Positions 59,401 through 64,000 of a DNA stretch of 64,000 bases are shown here, piece after piece; position 1 is the first letter of the stretch; each line of letters begins with the position of its first letter. The DNA is from Chlorobiaceae bacterium (GTDB taxonomy: Bacteria; Bacteroidota; Chlorobiia; Chlorobiales; Chlorobiaceae). The position numbers and the translations under genes were made by a program. The DNA lies in the NCBI GenBank assembly GCA_013334975.1, contig JAAXWL010000003.1, forward strand, positions 1 through 64,000. The letters run 5' to 3'. Under the pieces are notes generated by a model, which was not told where the DNA came from, did no database searches, and saw nothing but the letters and a program-made list of their open reading frames with translations.

Positions 59401-60308
59401 TGACCAGTGATAGCCATCTTTTCTCTACCGCAATCGAGATGAGAGCTTCTGGGGCACAGCGGAACGGAGCCAACTGGATCGATATCGACGGGGACCTTTG
59501 GGTGCCGTTGTACGAAGCCAAGATGGTGCATCAGTTCGACCACCGTTGGGCGATGTATGAGGAGAATGGGGAGGATTCGCGGGATCTGACAGATGCAGAG
59601 AAGCAGGACGCTTCGATGACCGCGCAGCCGCGTTACTGGATCAAAGAAAGTGAGGTGAATGCGAAATTGGCAGGAAGGTGTGATCGGCAATGGCTGATGG
59701 GCTGGAGGGATATTACGAATGCCACGAATGAGCGAACGGTGATCGCTGGGGTGATTCCGAGGGTTGGGGTCGGGAATAACATGCCATTATGGTTTCTAGA
59801 TCAACAGCATGGCCCACGTCATTCAGCGACATTACTTGCAAATTTTTGTGCTCTTACACTTGATTTCACTGCGCGACATAAAGTTGGAGGAACTCACCTC
59901 AATTTCTTCATTTTCAAGCAGCTTCCAATTTTGCCCCCAAGCCGATATTCGACTGAAGATTTGGACTTCATCGTCCCCCGCGTCCTTGAACTGACGTACA
60001 CAGCCCATGACCTTTCACCGTTTGCACGTGATCTGGGGTATAACGGTCCTCCGTTCTCATGGAACACTGAGCGACGAGCACTCCTGCGTGCCGAGCTCGA
60101 CGCTTGGTATGCGAAACTGTACGGACTGACAAGAGACGAACTGCGCTACATCCTTGACCCATCGGACGTTTACGGCGAGGACTACCCGAGCGAGACATTC
60201 CGGGTGCTGAAGAAAAACGAGACCAACCAGTTCGGTGAGTATCGTACCCGCAGGCTCGTGCTGGAGGCTTGGGATAGGTTATGCCAGGCTCCGGAAAGTT
60301 GCCATTAA
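56409..60308 (+). CDS. PglX/DrmMI-like adenine-specific DNA methyltransferase
   Basis: 1299 aa. The methyltransferase core lies in the middle: VVDPASGSGHFLLAAARRIA (SAM motif I, about 502-521), GVDLNPLAVELCKAAL, and VVLANPPWEVSQ (motif IV NPPW, about 760-771), typical of Eco57I-type gamma N6-adenine methylases. It is preceded by a 480-residue helical N-domain, and the C-terminal 500 residues contain a recognition-like region (YWIKESEVNAKLAG; RVGVGNNMPLWFLD; GGTHLNFFIFKQLPILPP). The size and layout match PglX/BrxX and DrmMI. It probably marks host DNA as self for the adjacent helicases. Confidence 0.9.
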   Translation: MSQTELNTLALRIEGGLLPAEFIQTLLELKAERQSAVDYGILPGLNLKDEIGRYWRIATALWTNYRQRLSKPDANQDRVTLEHWLLPLFTQVLGYEGIARVQGLQVGERLFPVTHRYGSTPLTFMGESISLDKREARFAPEGRKRSAHATMQEYLNASQEAQWGLATNGLTLRVLRDNPSMTRPAYIEVALDRIFEEERYADFVAFWLIMHSTRFGNSTETHGEHIPVIELWHGQAQSIGERALANLRDGVTEALRQFGNGFIAHLGNSALRARVTDGSLTEEEFYRQLLRLIYRLILLFTAEDRGILLSPDSTEQQRALYANGYGTALLRNRVLKPRADRHADLWQGLLVTFRALGTGAEPLGLPALGGIFSADRCPDLDTAELPNTALLAGLRSLSFFRSGTALSRINYRDMDTEELGSVYESLLELQPRITVETNPWQFGFAGDIDETGDSRGSARRLTGSYYTPDDLVQELIGTALEPKIAVALKTSDPRQALLSLKVVDPASGSGHFLLAAARRIAAEVSRIDAENELAESVAFRHAMREVVARCIYGVDLNPLAVELCKAALWLETLEPGKPLGFLDHHIRHGNSLVGILDSSIMAGGIPDKAYELLSGDDREACNSLKRLNRSQMNGRQTDLFFSGSSAEAADTVATLEAMPEDTVGAIEAKRKAFARYEKDERFARERFRFDLFCSAFFAAKTSASMQMVPLSDDLGNAGVGLAPRSGVAELARELAGTFNFFHWQLAFPEVFAQGGFDVVLANPPWEVSQLSEEEFFTACSHPIGTMTGNARKQAIQLLETTDVPLWHKFLKAKRRYEGTNNFARFAERFPLTASGKVNLYALFAECISQLIGDNGRAGMIVPSGIATDDSTKAFFDSIATNGRIASLYDFENREKLFPAVDSRMKFCALTLGRQEQARFVFFATRTSHLREDRRAFNLSAEDISLLNPNTKTCPVFRSQADAELTKKIYRRVPVLIEEGKGDAGNPWKISFRQGLFNMTSDSHLFSTAIEMRASGAQRNGANWIDIDGDLWVPLYEAKMVHQFDHRWAMYEENGEDSRDLTDAEKQDASMTAQPRYWIKESEVNAKLAGRCDRQWLMGWRDITNATNERTVIAGVIPRVGVGNNMPLWFLDQQHGPRHSATLLANFCALTLDFTARHKVGGTHLNFFIFKQLPILPPSRYSTEDLDFIVPRVLELTYTAHDLSPFARDLGYNGPPFSWNTERRALLRAELDAWYAKLYGLTRDELRYILDPSDVYGEDYPSETFRVLKKNETNQFGEYRTRRLVLEAWDRLCQAPESCH

Positions 60309-60326
60309 CGATTAAACAATAACCGT

Positions 60327-61310
60327 ATGACCCCCAATTTGCCAAACGTATGGTGTGTGCGTGCTGAGTTCGGTACGTATACGAATCATTTTATCCAGGG
60401 AGGATTTATAGGTATCGGTTGGATCGATTCGATCGATCTCTCCAAAGCGGCAAGCAGAGATGATGTTTATCCGGTCTTCAAAAAGACCTTCCCTCATGAA
60501 ACGAGCAACGTTGTCATCGGCCAGCAGGTTGGGCAGATATCCCGATTCCTGTTTGAACTGCAAGGCGGGGATTTTGTGATAACCCCTGATCAGAATACCG
60601 AGTATCTGCATTTTGGGCGCCTCACATCGCAACTACCCTATTTTGACCCTTCTCCGACAGATGGCTGTCCTTACAACCATCGACGGCATGTTGTGTGGTG
60701 TACTGAACTGTTGAGACGAAACGAGTTTTCGGTTCCGTTTCAGAACACGATCCGTTCCTCGCTCACGGTGTTTTCAATTTCCCAGCGAGAGGAGTTTTTG
60801 GAGAAAATAGGCACCATGCCGCATGGCACAGGGCTGAGAGGAACGCATATCGATCCTTACGACGCAGTACTGGAACAGATCCTCAAGTTGAATGACAAAG
60901 AGTTTGAGATCCTTGTGAAGGACTTGCTCACCGCAATGGGATTTGAAGAGTCTAAAGTAATCGGGAAAGTCTGCGACGGGGGTGTAGACGTCCAGGGAGA
61001 ATTGAATATCGCGAACATGGCTAAGGTGAAGCTCTTCGTACAAGCCAAACGATACAGGTTGGGATCGAAAATCTCGGCGAGTACGGTCAAGCAATTAAGG
61101 TCGGCCATTCCAAATGACGGTCAGGGTGCCTTTATCACTACAGCAGATTACCAACGGGCCGCAGCTGACGTGGCTATCGCAAATGGTTTTGCTCGAATAG
61201 GGCTTATCAACGGCAGGCAACTTGTGGACCTGTTGATTGAGCATTGGGACGATTTATCCGAAGAATTACAAACCAAACTTGGACTCAAGAAAGGCCTCGT
61301 CATAGTCTGA
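60327..61310 (+). CDS. Mrr-type restriction endonuclease with EVE-like N-terminal domain
   Basis: 327 aa. The N-terminal 110 residues read VWCVRAEFGTYTNHFIQGGF, IGIGW, VGQISRFLFELQGGDFVITP, resembling EVE/PUA-like modified-base readers. The C-terminal Mrr_cat nuclease starts LNDKEFEILVKDLLTAMGF, with catalytic GGVDVQGE (about 217-224), LFVQAKRY (about 237-244) and GAFITTADY. A modified-DNA reader linked to Mrr is the plan of type IV restriction enzymes, so it likely cuts phage DNA with hypermodified bases that would evade methylation-based restriction. Confidence 0.85.
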   Translation: MTPNLPNVWCVRAEFGTYTNHFIQGGFIGIGWIDSIDLSKAASRDDVYPVFKKTFPHETSNVVIGQQVGQISRFLFELQGGDFVITPDQNTEYLHFGRLTSQLPYFDPSPTDGCPYNHRRHVVWCTELLRRNEFSVPFQNTIRSSLTVFSISQREEFLEKIGTMPHGTGLRGTHIDPYDAVLEQILKLNDKEFEILVKDLLTAMGFEESKVIGKVCDGGVDVQGELNIANMAKVKLFVQAKRYRLGSKISASTVKQLRSAIPNDGQGAFITTADYQRAAADVAIANGFARIGLINGRQLVDLLIEHWDDLSEELQTKLGLKKGLVIV

Positions 61311-61318
61311 TAAACAAA

Positions 61319-62056
61319 ATGAACATCGAAGTCCGTTTTTCAGCGGCCGACATCAATGCTGTCAGGACTCTCGTCGAAAAAATGAAAGATGATGAGATCG
61401 TTGTCGACCGTCAACACAGGAATGTAGACCGTTATGACCTCGACATTTCTCGGGGAAAGGTATGGAAAACGCACATCGGCTGCCTGCTGACTTCCCAACA
61501 GAAGTCCAGTGTAGGTTCACCGATACAGCGCTTCCTGGATTCATCATCGCAGCTTCTTTCGATTGGCCATTGCGACAGCCTCAATGATCTCAAAGAATTC
61601 GCATTTAAGGAGCTCAAAGAATCACCGGGAATAAGATTCACGGATAAAATCTCGGAGCATATCAACACGAACCATGACCGGCTATCGAAGGGCCGGTGGA
61701 GTGAGCTCCTCGATATTCTCCATCCTTTTGTCCTAACGCCTTGCTCGAAAGAAGAAGAGCGGGCGGCAGCTGAACGTATTCCTGACATCCTGAAGGGATT
61801 CTGGCCAAAGCAGTCACGAAACTTCCTTCAGTGGCTAGGCCTGACTCAATACGAGATACCTATCGACAGCCGCATAATCAAATGGCTGAAAGAGACCGGA
61901 AATTCAACGACCAAGGCATTGCTTCCGCCGGCAGCTTTTTCCGACAAGGATTATTATTGCTGCATCCTTGATGCTATCCAGGGGCTTTGCCGTGATGCAC
62001 AAGTTCTACCGTGCATGTTTGATGCCGCAGTGTTTGCAAGTATTAAAAATCCCTAA
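61319..62056 (+). CDS. HhH-GPD DNA-glycosylase-like protein
   Basis: 245 aa from ATG 61319, 8 bp after the Mrr gene. It resembles the endonuclease III/OGG superfamily: IGCLLTSQQKSSVG (compare the LLSQQT-type helix), FWPKQSRNFLQWLGLT at the hairpin-helix-hairpin position, and YEIPIDSRIIKWLKE with the Asp where the catalytic Asp of the family sits. The Lys of bifunctional enzymes is not obvious and no FeS Cys cluster follows. It may excise or only recognise modified bases. Family membership is inferred from pattern; phage-modified DNA is the likely substrate given the neighbour. Confidence 0.58.
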   Translation: MNIEVRFSAADINAVRTLVEKMKDDEIVVDRQHRNVDRYDLDISRGKVWKTHIGCLLTSQQKSSVGSPIQRFLDSSSQLLSIGHCDSLNDLKEFAFKELKESPGIRFTDKISEHINTNHDRLSKGRWSELLDILHPFVLTPCSKEEERAAAERIPDILKGFWPKQSRNFLQWLGLTQYEIPIDSRIIKWLKETGNSTTKALLPPAAFSDKDYYCCILDAIQGLCRDAQVLPCMFDAAVFASIKNP

Positions 62057-62111
62057 AAAAACGCCGTCATTAGATCAGCAAATGCTTACAAATTAACCAA
62101 ACCACTATCGT

Positions 62112-64000
62112 ATGTCGAATAAACCTGATTCGATCTCGTTTACGATAGGCCCGTTGCGCCTTCGCCATATATCCGAAGAGAGAAGAGTCGCTACGCCCTG
62201 TTCTTGCGGTGAAAAAAAGTCAGCGAAAACGAATGTCTATAAGTTATCACATTCCAGCGGCTGGTTCTTGGAGATCGGGTATCTTGATTTCGGTGACGAA
62301 TGGGACGTTCGTACCTTAGAATATTCTCACGATTGCCCTCTCCCACTTCATAGGCTGAAGCACGGACTTCGGCTCGGAATACAACGGCCCGTTGAGGATA
62401 GAAGCTTTGTCGAACTTCGACAGGCCTGCCCCAAAAAGGACGGAGCCTCTTGGGCGACTGCTCGGAAAGTGTCTGCATCTGAACTCGACGAAAAAGCGGG
62501 TTTTTCAGTCAAGCCTGCTCTCGAAAGTATTGGCGCGAAATTCGGAACTCGTGAAGACCTGCTCGGAGATACCAATAAACACAGGAAATTTTTATGTGCA
62601 GTTTTTCCTCCAAATGATTATACAGTGCCTCTTTTTGCCTATATCACCACCAGAGTTCTACCCCTATTGTCTGTGTCTGGAAATTCTCGGGTTGGTGTGA
62701 TATCGTGCCCCCAAGTGATAGTTCAAGACGTCAATGCCTTTGAACCATCTTCCGATAATACCGGCTCAGCTGTCAAAAAAGTCATCGAAATACAAGAGGA
62801 CCAGACGGGGATATCATATGCGGTTCTATTCTCTGCATATCTCAAAGATGCTGTAAGAATAAAGATATGCGATACGTACATCCGGTTGACTTACCAAGTC
62901 AGGAATCTTCGGGACTTTTGCAGTGTACTTCATCCTGTTGAGACGGGTATAGACCTACATCTTATTACCAAGCCTTGTATGGACGACGGCCCGGGACAGA
63001 CCGAAAAGCTGGAGGCCCTTGCAAAGGCATTGGCGGAAGAAGGTATCCGTTTTACTTATGACTTCGACTTTTCTTTGCATGACCGATCGATAGAGACGGA
63101 TACAGGTTGGCATATCATCTTGGGCAGGGGATTGGACATTTATAAAAAGTACGAAAGGTTTGCTCTCGCTGAAACCGACCAGACGAGACGACTCTGCAAG
63201 AAGACCACGATAGCTTATCATCGTGGCGATGTATGCGGATCTCCCGTACCTGCCGGGAATAGCGCTGCAATCCGAATCCAAACCGCTGACAATATCAAGG
63301 ATATCGCTGGAGAAGAAGCCGATGAACTGGATGAGGGTCAGGATTCGGAGCCTGAAGTGATCATCCATTCGGGTTCATCCGGTACTTCTCAGGTAGCGGG
63401 CCAGACACCATTGGGAACGCTGCTGTGCTATAAGGAGGATGCCAAAAAAGGCAATGCAGAAGACCAATGTCGACTTGGCGACGCGTACTTCTTCGGTCGA
63501 GGGGTCGATCAGGATTACGAGGAGTCGGTGAAATGGTACCGGAAGTCGGCTGAGCAAGGTAATGTAGATGCTCAAAGAAAGTTAGGGAATGCCTACTATT
63601 TTGGTGCAGGAGTGGAACAAGACTATGAGACATCAGTAGAATGGTACCGCTTGTCAGCTGATCAAGGTGACGCGGGAGCGCAGAAAAAATTAGGAGATGC
63701 TTACTATTTCGGGGAAGGTGTACAAGAGAGCTATGAAGAGTCGATTAGTTGGTATCGGCTTTCAGCAGATCAAGGCAATGCCGATGCACAATATGATCTG
63801 GGCCATGCTTACTATTTCGGAGAAGGAGTCAAGAATGATTATAAAGAGGCGCTGAACTGGTGTGGCTTGTCGGCAGGGCAAGGAAATGCCAATGCCCAGA
63901 AATTGTTGGGAGATGCATACTACTACGGAAACGGGTTAGAACGGATGTATAAGGAGGCAGTTAAATGGTATAGGCTTTCTGCTGACAAAGGAAACAAATA
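62112..64000 (+). CDS. MIT_C (PLD-like) protein with Sel1 repeats, 3' end outside window
   Basis: 629 codons are open from ATG 62112 to the window end, with no stop. Residues 1-200: unknown domain with PCSCG and HDCPLP. Residues about 225-365: a MIT_C-type domain, the PLD-like fold first seen in MITD1, with LHDRSIETDTGWHIILGRGL (His near 323) followed by DIYKKYERFAL. An acidic linker follows, and from about 435 at least five Sel1 repeats (LGDAYYFGEGV, YEESISWYRLSADQGNA) continue past the edge. DISARM has a PLD protein, DrmC; this may be its counterpart. The Sel1 part would bind partner proteins. 55 bp after the glycosylase-like gene, same strand. Confidence 0.72.
   Translation, partial: MSNKPDSISFTIGPLRLRHISEERRVATPCSCGEKKSAKTNVYKLSHSSGWFLEIGYLDFGDEWDVRTLEYSHDCPLPLHRLKHGLRLGIQRPVEDRSFVELRQACPKKDGASWATARKVSASELDEKAGFSVKPALESIGAKFGTREDLLGDTNKHRKFLCAVFPPNDYTVPLFAYITTRVLPLLSVSGNSRVGVISCPQVIVQDVNAFEPSSDNTGSAVKKVIEIQEDQTGISYAVLFSAYLKDAVRIKICDTYIRLTYQVRNLRDFCSVLHPVETGIDLHLITKPCMDDGPGQTEKLEALAKALAEEGIRFTYDFDFSLHDRSIETDTGWHIILGRGLDIYKKYERFALAETDQTRRLCKKTTIAYHRGDVCGSPVPAGNSAAIRIQTADNIKDIAGEEADELDEGQDSEPEVIIHSGSSGTSQVAGQTPLGTLLCYKEDAKKGNAEDQCRLGDAYFFGRGVDQDYEESVKWYRKSAEQGNVDAQRKLGNAYYFGAGVEQDYETSVEWYRLSADQGDAGAQKKLGDAYYFGEGVQESYEESISWYRLSADQGNADAQYDLGHAYYFGEGVKNDYKEALNWCGLSAGQGNANAQKLLGDAYYYGNGLERMYKEAVKWYRLSADKGNK

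Noticed and set aside
1-64000. CRISPR arrays, tRNA/rRNA genes and attachment sites
   Set aside because: No regularly spaced repeats, no cloverleaf-like gene ends and no integrase or recombinase gene with flanking direct repeats could be identified by eye.

Overview
This 64 kb window is an accessory (mobile and defence) region of a bacterial chromosome with about 50-55% GC. There is no ribosomal RNA, tRNA, housekeeping operon or integrase in view. Nif11-type peptide genes, AlpA/HigBA/HipBA modules and the codon style would suit a green sulfur bacterium (Chlorobiota), but this is an impression and not a demonstrated assignment.

Layout. (1) 1-5.1 kb: a frameshifted AbiEi-type antitoxin gene, a CI-like repressor, then a decayed prophage (AlpA-like regulator, an SMC/RecF-like ATPase fused in frame to a phage portal fragment, the rest of the portal, a Mu gpF-like head protein). 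(2) 5.2-16.6 kb: a hybrid histidine kinase, two paralogous HigBA-like pairs, small mobile-element genes including a RadC-type JAB protein, three tandem Nif11-like precursor peptide genes with two identical-arm palindromic elements, a third toxin-antitoxin pair, and hipBA behind a perfect 23-bp inverted repeat. Copies of the 3' ends of three genes recur here as scars beside the inserted cassettes. (3) 16.7-30.8 kb: a double-DTG aspartic protease, an XRE regulator, a four-gene set (conserved unknown, vWA protein, FtsZ-like GTPase, DUF3298 protein), a Fic protein, a metallophosphoesterase / FtsW-like / DUF2085 operon, a dual-specificity phosphatase, a second aspartic protease broken by an amber codon, and a WYL regulator. 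(4) 31.3-33.7 kb: a complete group II intron followed head-to-tail by a truncated copy. (5) 33.8-40.3 kb: HEAT-repeat and SLOG-like proteins, a second WYL regulator, and a leftward operon of three YbjN-like proteins, an ADP-ribosylglycohydrolase and a PP2C phosphatase. (6) 40.7-64 kb: a rightward defence operon with an AddB-like nuclease, an AddA-like helicase-nuclease, two inserted cargo genes, a 1741-aa YprA/DUF1998 helicase with a C-terminal nuclease, a DrmD-like SNF2 helicase, a PglX/DrmMI-like adenine methyltransferase, an Mrr nuclease with an EVE-like N-terminus, an HhH-glycosylase-like protein and a MIT_C/Sel1 protein cut by the window edge.

How it fits together. The helicase/SNF2/methyltransferase core resembles DISARM and the related YprA-centred systems (from memory, the group called ARMADA). 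The most interesting signal is regulatory. A 15-bp inverted repeat, GGACA-N5-TGTCC, occurs in front of both divergent defence operons, both aspartic proteases, the first WYL regulator, the HEAT gene and the DUF2085/FtsW operon. In five of the seven sites it lies 62-73 bp from the start codon. This suggests that one WYL regulator ties about 24 kb of scattered genes into a single defence regulon. None of this has been tested by search or experiment.
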